Source of the DNA: Lederbergia citrisecunda
GTDB taxonomy: Bacteria > Bacillota > Bacilli > Bacillales > Bacillaceae_C
DNA length: 64,000 bases
Assembly (NCBI RefSeq): GCF_018343695.1
Contig: NZ_JAGYPJ010000001.1
Coordinates: forward strand, 2,343,992-2,407,991
Reading direction: 5' to 3'
A program made the translations under genes and the position numbers. The notes beneath the pieces were generated by a model. That model was not told the DNA's origin. It saw only the letters and a list, made by a program, of their open reading frames with translations, and did not search any database. Shown here piece after piece: positions 38,385 through 46,706 of the stretch (position 1 is its first letter; each line of letters begins with the position of its first letter).

Positions 38385-39584
38385 TCAAACCGCCTTTTCG
38401 GGCATATACATATCTCTTTTTTCTATAAACAAAATACCAAGTTCATGATGATCTCCTTCGTAAAGAGCACGTTGAACGAGACGAATCTCACCATTTTTAT
38501 CGAAAACTTCAAGCTTGCAATAGGCACGATTTTTTAATAATGCTTCATATAAATCCTGTTTATTATGTACTTTTATATTGTTGCACGTTTGAATAATCTC
38601 ACCCGTTTTTAATCCCATTTTATCTGCAGGAGATTCCGGGAGTACATCCAATACCATAATCCCACTATTTTTTGGTGTGAAATAATATAATGTAGAACCT
38701 TCACGTACCCTGTGAAAATATGAAATTAATAGCCTTCCAATTATAGCTAAGAAAGCAGCGATTGCCGGGATATAATACGGCATTAAAAAACTGACGGAGC
38801 CAATGGCAGTAATGACGATACCGAGACTAAGAACATGTTTACCCAACCTTTTTACAACATTTCCAGGCAGTGTCGTTTGAATTTGTTGCTGAAATCCTAA
38901 TAGAAATGGAACTAAAATGAAAGAATAGCTTTCTGTTCCCCAATTAATAACCGGCCACCACTCAAACGGAGCATTAATGGGACCACTTGGAAGAAAAAGA
39001 AAGAACGGCAATAGCCATAGTCGCTTCGTCTGGAGAGCTCCTACTGTTAATCCCCTTCTACTTTTTCTTAGTTTAGGAGATACGTCTTTTAGACCATTTT
39101 TTAACATGAGTATTCCCTCAGTAATTGTGAGAATACCTAGCAAAATTGCAGTCCCCATGAAGAAACTCGGATCTATAGATGTTAATGAATTATTAAAATA
39201 AGGAATTTCAAAACTAAATATATGGGCGACAAATAAAAATAACAATGCCAACCCGATAGTAAGAGCTGGAGATAACAGCCTCGCATTCCCAACCAAACCT
39301 AATATTAATGTCAAGATGGCAATAAATGCGATGATAGGAAATGGAATAGTCAAACCTAGTGAAACGAACAGTAATGATAAAATAAGTCCCGCAGCGAATC
39401 CGGCTGGAAGTAATGACTGTAATTCATGGAAAAGACCATGAACCCTCACATGAAAATCTCGACGCTCCCTTTTGACTCTAAAATACCCCGCGGTTATAGC
39501 AAGTAAAATTGAAAAGTATAAGATCGGATGAAGAAACAATCGACCAATTCCCTTTGCGATTTCAAGCAACCATATTTCCGCCAT
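38385..39584 (-). CDS. minJ: Cell-division topological determinant MinJ
   Basis: This 399-residue membrane protein has about eight helices (residues 15-290) and a C-terminal PDZ domain (about 300-380, with VLPESPADKMGLKTGEIIQT). This is the MinJ architecture, which bridges DivIVA and MinD at poles and septa. Its place upstream in map order of ctpB agrees with B. subtilis. swrA, usually between them, is absent; a dispersed repeat lies there instead. Confidence 0.85.
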   Translation of the reverse strand: MAEIWLLEIAKGIGRLFLHPILYFSILLAITAGYFRVKRERRDFHVRVHGLFHELQSLLPAGFAAGLILSLLFVSLGLTIPFPIIAFIAILTLILGLVGNARLLSPALTIGLALLFLFVAHIFSFEIPYFNNSLTSIDPSFFMGTAILLGILTITEGILMLKNGLKDVSPKLRKSRRGLTVGALQTKRLWLLPFFLFLPSGPINAPFEWWPVINWGTESYSFILVPFLLGFQQQIQTTLPGNVVKRLGKHVLSLGIVITAIGSVSFLMPYYIPAIAAFLAIIGRLLISYFHRVREGSTLYYFTPKNSGIMVLDVLPESPADKMGLKTGEIIQTCNNIKVHNKQDLYEALLKNRAYCKLEVFDKNGEIRLVQRALYEGDHHELGILFIEKRDMYMPEKAV

Positions 39585-39662
39585 ACTCCCACATCCTTTT
39601 TTTCGGAAAAATACTTACCTACTATTCTATCAGAACTTTCCGGAAAAAAGGACATAAATTTA

Positions 39663-39760
39663 GAAAAGCGGAAGTGCCTTGTTCCTAGACAGACAAACTT
39701 CAGATCCTTTTTAGGAAAAAGGACCTGAAGTTTGCTAGTTAATAGTCGGTAGAGCTGACA
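39663..39760. repeat. Dispersed repeat (AAAAGCGGAAG type) with hairpin
   Basis: It begins GAAAAGCGGAAGTGCCTTG and contains a long inverted repeat (39694-39734; CAAACTTCAG / CTGAAGTTTG outer arms and TCCTTTTT / AAAAAGGA inner arms). The start matches the element at 50104. It lies between minJ and ctpB. Confidence 0.55.
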
Positions 39761-39795
39761 ATGTTAAGTCTAGGCATTGATTTTATTATGAATTA

Positions 39796-41247
39796 TTATC
39801 GAAACGTCTTTAATGCCACTTGTAATTGTAAATCATTTTTTTCATCTTGAATGGCGCTGATGATTTCCTCTTCTAATTTCAATGCGGTTTTTTCATCGAT
39901 ACGACCAGTTACGGGAATATTTTTAATTGATTGAAACGCCTTAACCGCTCTCTCAGTTTGCTCGTCAAAATATCCATCTTGTCTTCCTGTTCCATAACCT
40001 AGTGCCATCAGCATTTCTTGAGCAATCGTCACATTCTCGTTATTCATATCATGGGCAAGAGTTTCTTCTAGCTGTAAAGAATGAGCATGAAAATAAGCAG
40101 GTTGTTCTACTTCAATCGTCGGTTTTATTCCTTTTCCATGGATCCAATTCCCATTTGGAGTTAACCATTTAAACATTGTCAATTTAATATTGCTGCGGTC
40201 ATCTAAAGGTAATGCCTGTTGTACTGTTCCTTTTCCAAAGGTTTTCTTTCCAACTAACGTATAGCCTTCGATTTCATGTAAGGCACCCGCCAATATTTCT
40301 GATGCCGAGGCACTTCCTTCGTCGATTAGGACCGTAATCGGATACGATTTTTTCTCTTTTAAACCAGTAAAATATGGATTTTTCTTTCCTGAGCGCTCTT
40401 TAATTTGTACGTACGGTTTCGAATCCGTTACTATTTGAAACAAAATATCCTCCACACTCGAGAGCATCCCACCAGGGTTTCCGCGCACATCAATGATGAG
40501 TCCCGATATATTCTGTTCCTCTAATTTCCGCAACTGTGTTGAAAAATCTTTTGCTGTTCCTTGTGAAAATGACGTTATTTGAATGAATCCAATATTCTCT
40601 CCGTAACTTTTTTTCAAATCTGAAAAAACGGTTAATACAGGCACTTTATCTCTTGTTATTTCTACGTTTAAAGGCTTCGACAATCCAGTTCTAACGATTT
40701 CAATTTTTACAATAGATCCTTTTTCTCCACGAATTTTCTTGGATGCTTCATATACATCAAGACCTTCTACTGATTGACCATCAATGCTGATGATTTGATC
40801 TTTTGCTTTCAGTCCAGCCTTTTCAGCAGGTGAGTTTTTAATTGGTGAAATAATGATAAGCTTCCCTTCCTGAATCGCAATCTGTGCTCCAATTCCGTCG
40901 AAGGAGGAATCTAAACTATCATTAAATCTTTCCGATGCATCTTCATCCATATAAACAGAATAAGGATCCTGCAAAGTGCCGACCATTCCTTGAATAGCCC
41001 CTTGTATAAGTTGTTCTTGACTAACATCTTCTACATAAGATTTTTGAATTAATTCCAATGCATCCTCAACTTTGTTCAGCCCTTGGGTTCTCTCTCTTTC
41101 AGTTATTGCGTCTTGGTTCGATTCAACTTTTTCCTTGCTAAAATCCATCGTTCCCGGCGGCAATATCCATAATAAACTACCATATGTACCAGCCGCGCCC
41201 AATAATAAGGAGCAGATTGAAATGATGACTAGCCATCTATTCTTCAT
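39796..41247 (-). CDS. ctpB: Carboxy-terminal processing serine protease CtpB
   Basis: This 483-residue protein has an N-terminal membrane anchor (residues 6-28), a PDZ domain (about 105-185, GIGAQIAIQEGKLIIISPI onward), an S41 peptidase core with catalytic Ser in DEGSASASEILAGAL and Lys in GKKTFGKGTVQ, and a C-terminal peptidoglycan-binding repeat (ALGYGTGRQDGYFDEQTE). In B. subtilis CtpB cleaves SpoIVFA to trigger pro-sigma-K processing. ATG 41247 with GGAGGAGG is preferred to a start 24 codons upstream. Confidence 0.9.
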   Translation of the reverse strand: MKNRWLVIISICSLLLGAAGTYGSLLWILPPGTMDFSKEKVESNQDAITERERTQGLNKVEDALELIQKSYVEDVSQEQLIQGAIQGMVGTLQDPYSVYMDEDASERFNDSLDSSFDGIGAQIAIQEGKLIIISPIKNSPAEKAGLKAKDQIISIDGQSVEGLDVYEASKKIRGEKGSIVKIEIVRTGLSKPLNVEITRDKVPVLTVFSDLKKSYGENIGFIQITSFSQGTAKDFSTQLRKLEEQNISGLIIDVRGNPGGMLSSVEDILFQIVTDSKPYVQIKERSGKKNPYFTGLKEKKSYPITVLIDEGSASASEILAGALHEIEGYTLVGKKTFGKGTVQQALPLDDRSNIKLTMFKWLTPNGNWIHGKGIKPTIEVEQPAYFHAHSLQLEETLAHDMNNENVTIAQEMLMALGYGTGRQDGYFDEQTERAVKAFQSIKNIPVTGRIDEKTALKLEEEIISAIQDEKNDLQLQVALKTFR

Positions 41248-41477
41248 GTTTTTCCTCCTCCGCCGCTCAAGCAATGACACTGCATTCTCAAGAGTTTTTC
41301 CATACATCCTATGCAGCAAGAGGACAAGTTATGTGAAGAAACGTGTGTTAATGGGCTAGGAAAAAATGAAGTGCGATTTTTTCAAAGATGAGATTGACTC
41401 CTATTTTGAATCATACGATGATACCCACTATTAGACCAAGTACCTAGGGCCGGTCTTTACCCAGGATACAACTTATA

Positions 41478-41886
41478 TTGGACAAAATGCTTCCTGCCTT
41501 GCGAATTTTGTCTATTATAGACCTCTTATTGGACAAAACGCTTAGTCCCTTACGAACTTTGTCCATTATAGACCTCTTATTGGACAAAATGCTTAGTCCC
41601 TTACGAACTTTGTCCATTATGGACCTCTTATTGGACAAAACGCTTAATCCCTTACGAACTTTGTCCATTATTAACCTCTTATTGGACAAAAACGCTTCCT
41701 GCCTTGCGAATTTTGTCTATTATAGACCTCTTATTGGACAAAACGCTTAATCCCTTACGAACTTTGTCCATTATAGACCTCTTATTGGACAAAACGCTTA
41801 GTCCCTTACGAACTTTGTCCATTATGGACCTCTTATTGGACAAAATGCTTGATCCAATACGAACTTTGTCCATTATCAATTTATCG
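41478..41886. repeat. Eight-copy 51-bp tandem repeat array with internal inverted repeats
   Basis: Units start (at TTGG) at 41478, 41529, 41580, 41631, 41682, 41734, 41785 and 41836, a 51-bp step (one of 52). Each holds TGGACAAA ... TTTGTCCA, an 8-bp inverted repeat that forms a hairpin. Two unit types (TTCCTGCCTTGCGAA and TTAGTCCCTTACGAA cores) follow A-B-B-B-A-B-B-B, so a four-unit block of about 204 bp seems to have duplicated. Because 51 is divisible by three, open frames run through both strands, but none has a convincing ribosome site. It occupies most of the 744-bp gap between ctpB and metY. Confidence 0.9.
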
Positions 41887-41991
41887 CTTTTAATTGGACC
41901 ACTTCTTCCGAATCAACCGCACTAAGTCGACGCCCCTTTCCCCATTACAAAAGGACTAAGAAACGAGTCTCAGTCCTCTTCAATCACAAAA

Positions 41992-43290
41992 TTATTTTAC
42001 AGTTGTAGCAGCTACTGCTTTTGCAATTGCTTGCTCAAGGTCGCCAGTGATATCTTCCAGCGCTTCTAGGCCGACTGCCAAGCGGATTAATTCTTCTGTT
42101 ACACCCGTCAATTTCAATTCTTCAGCGCTAAGCTGTTGGTGAGTTGTAGATGCCGGATGGATAATTAATGATTTGGCGTCTCCAACGTTTGCGACGTGAG
42201 AGAATAGCTTCACGTTATCAATTGTCGCTCTTCCTGCGTCACGACCGCCTTTAATACCGAATACGACGATCGCTCCCGCTCCTTTAGGGAAGTATTTTTT
42301 CGAAAGTTCATAGGATGGATGATCTTCCAACCCTGGATATGACACCCACTCTACTGCATCGTGTTCTTGTAAGTATTTTGCGACCGCCTTTGCATTTTCA
42401 ACGTGTTTTTCCATACGAAGGTGTAGAGTTTCTAGACCTTGTAAGAAAATAAACGCATTGTCAGGGCTTAAGCAAGGTCCGAAATCACGAAGTAATTGAA
42501 CTCTAAGCTTTGTCGCAAACGCAGCTCCAGGAACATCGATGCCAAAGCGGATTCCATGGTAAGTATGATCTGGCTCTATAAAATCAGGGAACTTTTCATT
42601 ATTCCAATCAAACTTTCCGCTATCTACTACAACTCCTCCGATTGCTGTTCCATGACCGCCAATCCATTTTGTTGCGGAATGAACAACGATATCTGCACCA
42701 AACTCAATTGGTCTGCTCAATACAGGAGTAGCGAAAGTGCTGTCAACGATTAATGGAATGCCGTTTTCATGAGCTATATTAGCAACAGCTTCTACATCAA
42801 GAATATGAAGGCTTGGGTTTCCGATTACTTCTGCGAAAAGAGCTTTCGTTTTAGGAGTAATGGCTTTTCTAAAATTCTCAGGATCTTTCGGATCAACAAA
42901 CTTTACATTTATACCATACTTCGGTAGAGAAACAGCGAACAAATTAAACGTACCACCATATAAATCTGTGGCAGCAACAATTTCATCACCTGCGCGAGCA
43001 ATATTTAAAATTGAAAAGGCAATTGCCGCCATTCCGGATGATAAAGCAACAGCAGCTGTTCCACCTTCAAGTTCTGCAACACGTTTTTCAAATACATCTA
43101 CAGTCGGGTTCATAATACGGGAATAAATATTTCCTGTAACTTCTAAGCCAAATAATTTTTGTGCGTGCTCTGTATTTTCAAAAACATACGAAGTTGTTCT
43201 ATAAACTGGAACTGCACGTGCGCCCGATTCATCAGGCACTTGACCTCCATGAAGTAATACCGTTTCTTGTTTGTAATTTTCTTGACTCAT
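41992..43290 (-). CDS. metY: O-acetylhomoserine sulfhydrylase (MetY-type)
   Basis: This 432-residue PLP enzyme of the Cys/Met metabolism family makes homocysteine from O-acetylhomoserine and sulfide. The PLP lysine is in HSATKWIGGHG; SRIMNPTVDVFEKRVAELEGG and the cofactor loop SSGMAAIAFSI are present. The length above 420 and the insertion near FDWNNEKFPDF fit MetY rather than cystathionine synthases. GGAGG precedes the ATG, and a SAM-I riboswitch controls it. Confidence 0.93.
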   Translation of the reverse strand: MSQENYKQETVLLHGGQVPDESGARAVPVYRTTSYVFENTEHAQKLFGLEVTGNIYSRIMNPTVDVFEKRVAELEGGTAAVALSSGMAAIAFSILNIARAGDEIVAATDLYGGTFNLFAVSLPKYGINVKFVDPKDPENFRKAITPKTKALFAEVIGNPSLHILDVEAVANIAHENGIPLIVDSTFATPVLSRPIEFGADIVVHSATKWIGGHGTAIGGVVVDSGKFDWNNEKFPDFIEPDHTYHGIRFGIDVPGAAFATKLRVQLLRDFGPCLSPDNAFIFLQGLETLHLRMEKHVENAKAVAKYLQEHDAVEWVSYPGLEDHPSYELSKKYFPKGAGAIVVFGIKGGRDAGRATIDNVKLFSHVANVGDAKSLIIHPASTTHQQLSAEELKLTGVTEELIRLAVGLEALEDITGDLEQAIAKAVAATTVK

Positions 43291-43356
43291 TTTTCCATCC
43301 TCCTAATTTAAAGTTAGTTGATTCGAAAACTTGGTTTAAAAGTTCTCTTGTAAAAC

Positions 43357-43520
43357 TAAAAACCCTCTTCCATAAGAAGAGGGCTTATAATCAGTTTCCT
43401 CCCCTTATCTACCAAATCACTAATGATTTGTAGGAATTAGCACCTTTTCAGATATAAACATCTGAAGGTTGCCGGGCATCGCAGGGCCTATTCCCTCCGC
43501 CGCTCTTGATAAGAGTGATA
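43357..43520 (-). promoter_or_regulatory. SAM-I (S-box) riboswitch with terminator
   Basis: The minus-strand leader has the S-box core: CTCTTATCAAGAG closing stem, GGCGGAGGGA, GCCCGGCAACCT, AAGGTGCTAATTCC and GATAAGG. It is followed by a terminator (CCCTCTTC / GAAGAGGG with TTTTTAG, 43357-43386). SAM binding stabilises the terminator and shuts off metY. Confidence 0.95.
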
Positions 43521-43561
43521 TTAATATTCATTTTTAAATTTTCTATAAACTCTTGAAAACT

Positions 43562-43591
43562 AGTATATATGAAGGCTAATCAAAAAGTCAA
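43562..43591 (-). promoter_or_regulatory. Promoter of the S-box/metY transcript
   Basis: On the minus strand TTGACT, 18 bp and TATACT lie about 40 bp before the riboswitch. The -35 lies only about 25 bp past the stop of the upstream ResA-like gene. Confidence 0.65.
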
Positions 43592-43615
43592 CACATTTTT
43601 TGTTTATTGAAGAAA

Positions 43616-44221
43616 TCACTTTAAATCCTTTACCAATTTCTCCATCATTTCTTCATCCATTGGTCCTAAAATCTTCTTTTGGATAACCCCATTCGTACCA
43701 ATCAAAAAACTCGTAGGAATTGGAATAATTCTATACTTGTCACCAACTTCTCCCTCTTCATCCAATGGAACATGAAAAGTGAGCCCATAGTCTTCGATGA
43801 ATTTCTTTACCTTTTCAGGTCCATTCCCGCCTTTTTCATTAGCTGTTAGATTTACTGCAATGATTTCTACATTTAATTTCTCAGCATTTTTTTTATAAAA
43901 ATTCTCCATATGCGGCATTTCCGCTCTACATGGAGGACACCAAGTTGCCCAAAAGTTCAATATGACTTTTTTTCCATTAAAATCAGACAACCTAATCTTT
44001 TCACCATCAAGCGTCATAAGCTCAAAATCGGGAGGAATATCCCCTTCCGTTACACCCTCATTGTACTCCTCCATGCCTTCTACATCATTAGGAGAATCAA
44101 TATAATATTGTTCTTGTAATGCAATATCCTCTTTCTTTGCGCGGGCATCCTGAATAATATTTACGATTAAAACACATGCAAGTAAAGCAACTAGCGTTAA
44201 ACCAAAGATTTTCTTAGTCAC
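43616..44221 (-). CDS. ResA/TlpA-like membrane-anchored thiol-disulfide oxidoreductase
   Basis: This 201-residue protein has an N-terminal helix (residues 4-24) and an extracellular thioredoxin fold with active site FWATWCPPCRAEMPHM (CPPC, about 92-95) and cis-Pro IPIPTSFLI. TlpA-type proteins reduce disulfides for cytochrome c assembly or other exported targets. GTG start with AAGGAGG. The start overlaps the upstream Lgt-like gene by eight bases. It is not in a ccd/res cluster, so the name resA is not assigned. Confidence 0.88.
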   Translation of the reverse strand: MTKKIFGLTLVALLACVLIVNIIQDARAKKEDIALQEQYYIDSPNDVEGMEEYNEGVTEGDIPPDFELMTLDGEKIRLSDFNGKKVILNFWATWCPPCRAEMPHMENFYKKNAEKLNVEIIAVNLTANEKGGNGPEKVKKFIEDYGLTFHVPLDEEGEVGDKYRIIPIPTSFLIGTNGVIQKKILGPMDEEMMEKLVKDLK

Positions 44222-44861
44222 GTTTCGGCCTCCTTATTTTTGCTAGTATGCTTAATATCATTGCGATTATAACATATGTAGCGATCGGCAATGTTAGTAA
44301 TTGATTTTGCATAGAATAAAAGAAAGCTAGTACTCCAATGTATAAAACTAAGATTTGAAGTTGCCAAATCAACTGTTTTTCCTTCAATAGGGATAAAATG
44401 ATAACTAATGTTCCGATTAATAGATGGACGAGTTGCCACATAATCGTTACGTGTGATACATATGAGGAAACTACTTCGTTTATAACGATGAATAAGAGCC
44501 AAGCCTGAACAAATTCTTCTATCCTTACCTCATTATTCTTCACGTAAAAATATGTATACACAATAGCCGTGGCTACTCCCAGCCAAAAACCTTTTATTCC
44601 TCCATTAAAATAAAGAATGGAGAGCGGATTTGCTAAGATCATTTTGAATTGAAATAGAATTACACTTAACTTCCACGTAATAATAAAAGTAAAGACAACA
44701 TTCCCATACCAATTAGCTGTATCTTTTCGTTTTCGAAGCGATAAAAAAACTCCAGCCAGAATAAAAGCAGATAGTATGGAGACCCAAGAGGCAGGGAAAG
44801 ATAAAGTTCCAATCGTATACCAAGTCAATTTATACCAACTCACTTTTCTAACTTTAAACAA
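44214..44861 (-). CDS. Lgt-like polytopic membrane protein without catalytic residues
   Basis: This 215-residue protein has six to seven hydrophobic segments. The segment FQFKMILANPLSILYFNGG followed by IKGFWLGV resembles the Lgt block NP..I..I..GGI.IHGAL.G, but the Lgt histidine is missing and there is no GRxGNFIN motif. It may be a diverged member of the prolipoprotein diacylglyceryl transferase fold with another role. The frame begins at a TTG without clear ribosome site, so the start is unsure. It is coupled to the ResA-like gene. Confidence 0.7.
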   Translation of the reverse strand: MFKVRKVSWYKLTWYTIGTLSFPASWVSILSAFILAGVFLSLRKRKDTANWYGNVVFTFIITWKLSVILFQFKMILANPLSILYFNGGIKGFWLGVATAIVYTYFYVKNNEVRIEEFVQAWLLFIVINEVVSSYVSHVTIMWQLVHLLIGTLVIILSLLKEKQLIWQLQILVLYIGVLAFFYSMQNQLLTLPIATYVIIAMILSILAKIRRPKRD

Positions 44862-44887
44862 AGTCGTACATTGATAAACCTAATCAA

Positions 44888-46342
44888 TTATAGTATTGGA
44901 GAAAGGAGGCGTGAGAGAGATTCTTTGAAACGTATTATGAGTGAACGATTATGATATTCTTCTATGGTTAACTCCCGTGAATGTTCCATATCATCTTTAT
45001 AAATATCAACTAGCTTCCTAACTAAAACTTCATCGTATAAAAATGCATTCACTTCAAAGTTTAGGCGAAAGCTTCGAACATCGATATTCGCTGTTCCGAC
45101 TGTAGCAATTTTCCCATCAGCCACCATCGTTTTGGCGTGTATAAAGCCTTTTTCATATATGTATACTTTTGCGCCTGTCTTTAAAAGTTCCCCCACATTT
45201 GACAAAGTTGCCCAGTAAACAAATGCGTGATCAGGTTTATTCGGAATCATCAGTCGAACATCTACCCCGGATAGAGCAGCTATTTTTATGGCATCGAGCA
45301 CACTTGTATCGGGAATAAAATACGGTGTTTGAATATAAATGTATTTCTTTGCCGATGAAATTAATTTTATCATTCCAAATTTAATCTGCTCCCACTCCGA
45401 ATCTGGGCCGCTTGAAACAATTTGAACATCCGTCGCTCCGAGTGGTTCGAGCTCAGGAAAAAGTCGATCCTCATAACGAATTTTTGTAGCGGAAGCTTGA
45501 TTCCAATCTAAAATAAACCGTGTCTGCATCGCATATACGGCTTTCCCACTAATCTTCAAATGGGTGTCGCGCCAATAACCAAATCTTTTATTTAACCCTA
45601 AATATTCGTCTCCGATATTGAAACCGCCAATATATCCAATTTCCCCATCAATAATGGCAAGTTTCCGGTGATTTCTAAAATTAACCTGCAAATTCAGGTG
45701 CGGCAAGATGGCTGGGAAAAAGGCACTTACCTTTCCTCCAGCCTCAATTAATGGCCTGAAAAACTTCTTTGGAAGGCGCCTTGAGCCCATCGCATCGTAT
45801 AACACTTTAACCTCGACTCCCTCTTTCGCCTTTTTCGTGAGGGTATGTAGAAGTTCTTTACCTAACCTATCATTACGAATAATATAATAAACAATATGTA
45901 TATGTTCCTTCGCGTTTTTTATATCATCTAATAAAGATTGAAATTTATGTTCACCATCAGTAAAAATTTCAACATGATTATCTTGTGTCAGTACAGCCCG
46001 ATCATTAACAAGTAACATATAAATCAAATCTTGGTATCGGGAGGTTCTATTATCGTTAAACACAAACTCCCCTTTTTGCAATAACTCTATTTGATATTTC
46101 GTTATCTCCATAATCCCAATCTTGTTAGTGTCTTTCCATTCGAAAATTTTCCTTCGGCTTAAATTTTGTCCAAAAATTAAATAGAGCACGAAACCTGCGA
46201 CAGGAATAAAAAATAAAACTAATAACCAAGCCCATGTCGCTCCAGCATCCCGTCTTTCGAGAAATACAACAAAACCAGCCAAAACAATATTTAATAGAAG
46301 GAAAATACTTAACAAAACAGCCATGATTGACGTAATCGTCAT
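44888..46342 (-). CDS. cls: Cardiolipin synthase
   Basis: This 484-residue phospholipase-D-superfamily enzyme joins two phosphatidylglycerols into cardiolipin. Two N-terminal helices (residues 5-58) anchor it. HKD motifs are NHRKLAIIDGEIGYIGGFNI (about 225) and HAKTMVADGKIATVGTANID (about 402). GAGGGGC precedes the ATG. It could have been acquired or moved here; B. subtilis cls genes lie elsewhere. Confidence 0.95.
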   Translation of the reverse strand: MTITSIMAVLLSIFLLLNIVLAGFVVFLERRDAGATWAWLLVLFFIPVAGFVLYLIFGQNLSRRKIFEWKDTNKIGIMEITKYQIELLQKGEFVFNDNRTSRYQDLIYMLLVNDRAVLTQDNHVEIFTDGEHKFQSLLDDIKNAKEHIHIVYYIIRNDRLGKELLHTLTKKAKEGVEVKVLYDAMGSRRLPKKFFRPLIEAGGKVSAFFPAILPHLNLQVNFRNHRKLAIIDGEIGYIGGFNIGDEYLGLNKRFGYWRDTHLKISGKAVYAMQTRFILDWNQASATKIRYEDRLFPELEPLGATDVQIVSSGPDSEWEQIKFGMIKLISSAKKYIYIQTPYFIPDTSVLDAIKIAALSGVDVRLMIPNKPDHAFVYWATLSNVGELLKTGAKVYIYEKGFIHAKTMVADGKIATVGTANIDVRSFRLNFEVNAFLYDEVLVRKLVDIYKDDMEHSRELTIEEYHNRSLIIRFKESLSRLLSPIL

Positions 46343-46440
46343 ATATAGCCCCTCGCATCCAGTAATCTAGTCTAAGTCAATTTCCTATATTTTAGCATAT
46401 TTACCAATATGAAAGTACTAAATGAACCTTTGCAATACAT

Positions 46441-46651
46441 AGAAAAGCGCAAGCGGCTTGCTCATCGACGTACAGGTTAATGGACGAGAGTCTGCTGACG
46501 TTGGCACAGGATCGTATTTCTTTTTCGGCCCCGATTGCGATATAGGAGCTATACTAGACGAATCGAAGCTGACTTATCTTAGGAAAATGACGAGAAGTTT
46601 GCTATTCTTGGGCTGGACAGCGCAAGTCGAATTGCCGAATATTAAAAACTG
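46441..46651. repeat. Dispersed repeat (AAAAGCGCAAG type)
   Basis: It begins GAAAAGCGCAAGCGGCTTGC and continues CGACGTACAGG; the element at 49998 shares AAAAGCGCAAGCG and CG.CGTACAGG. An ACTAGACG end-like motif lies near 46553. It fills the cls to M23-gene gap and encodes nothing I can support. Confidence 0.55.
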
Positions 46652-46670
46652 ATCTTTCTTTAAAAACATA

Positions 46671-46700
46671 AAAAACCGCACCCTATTGGATGCGGTTTTT
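46671..46700. terminator. Terminator of the ftsE-ftsX-M23 cluster
   Basis: AAAAACCGCA ... TGCGGTTTTT forms a strong stem with A and T runs on both sides, 7 bases past the M23 gene stop on the minus strand. Confidence 0.9.
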
Positions 46701-46706
46701 CATCGT

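Noticed and set aside
41366-41434. 22-residue plus-strand ORF (MKCDFFKDEIDSYFESYDDT...) between ctpB and the array
   Set aside because: It has a weak TAGGA site but is very short, with no terminator or conservation evidence available here.
41478-41886. CRISPR array
   Set aside because: Units are head-to-tail 51-bp copies without unique spacers, and no cas genes lie in the window.
41444-41925. Open frames of 66-90 codons on both strands of the 51-bp array, encoding 17-residue repeats
   Set aside because: The frames exist because 51 is divisible by three. Both strands are equally open and no convincing ribosome site precedes any of them, so coding is not supported.
46458-46652. 64-codon plus-strand frame in the cls downstream region
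   Set aside because: It lies wholly inside a dispersed repeat element and has no ribosome site.
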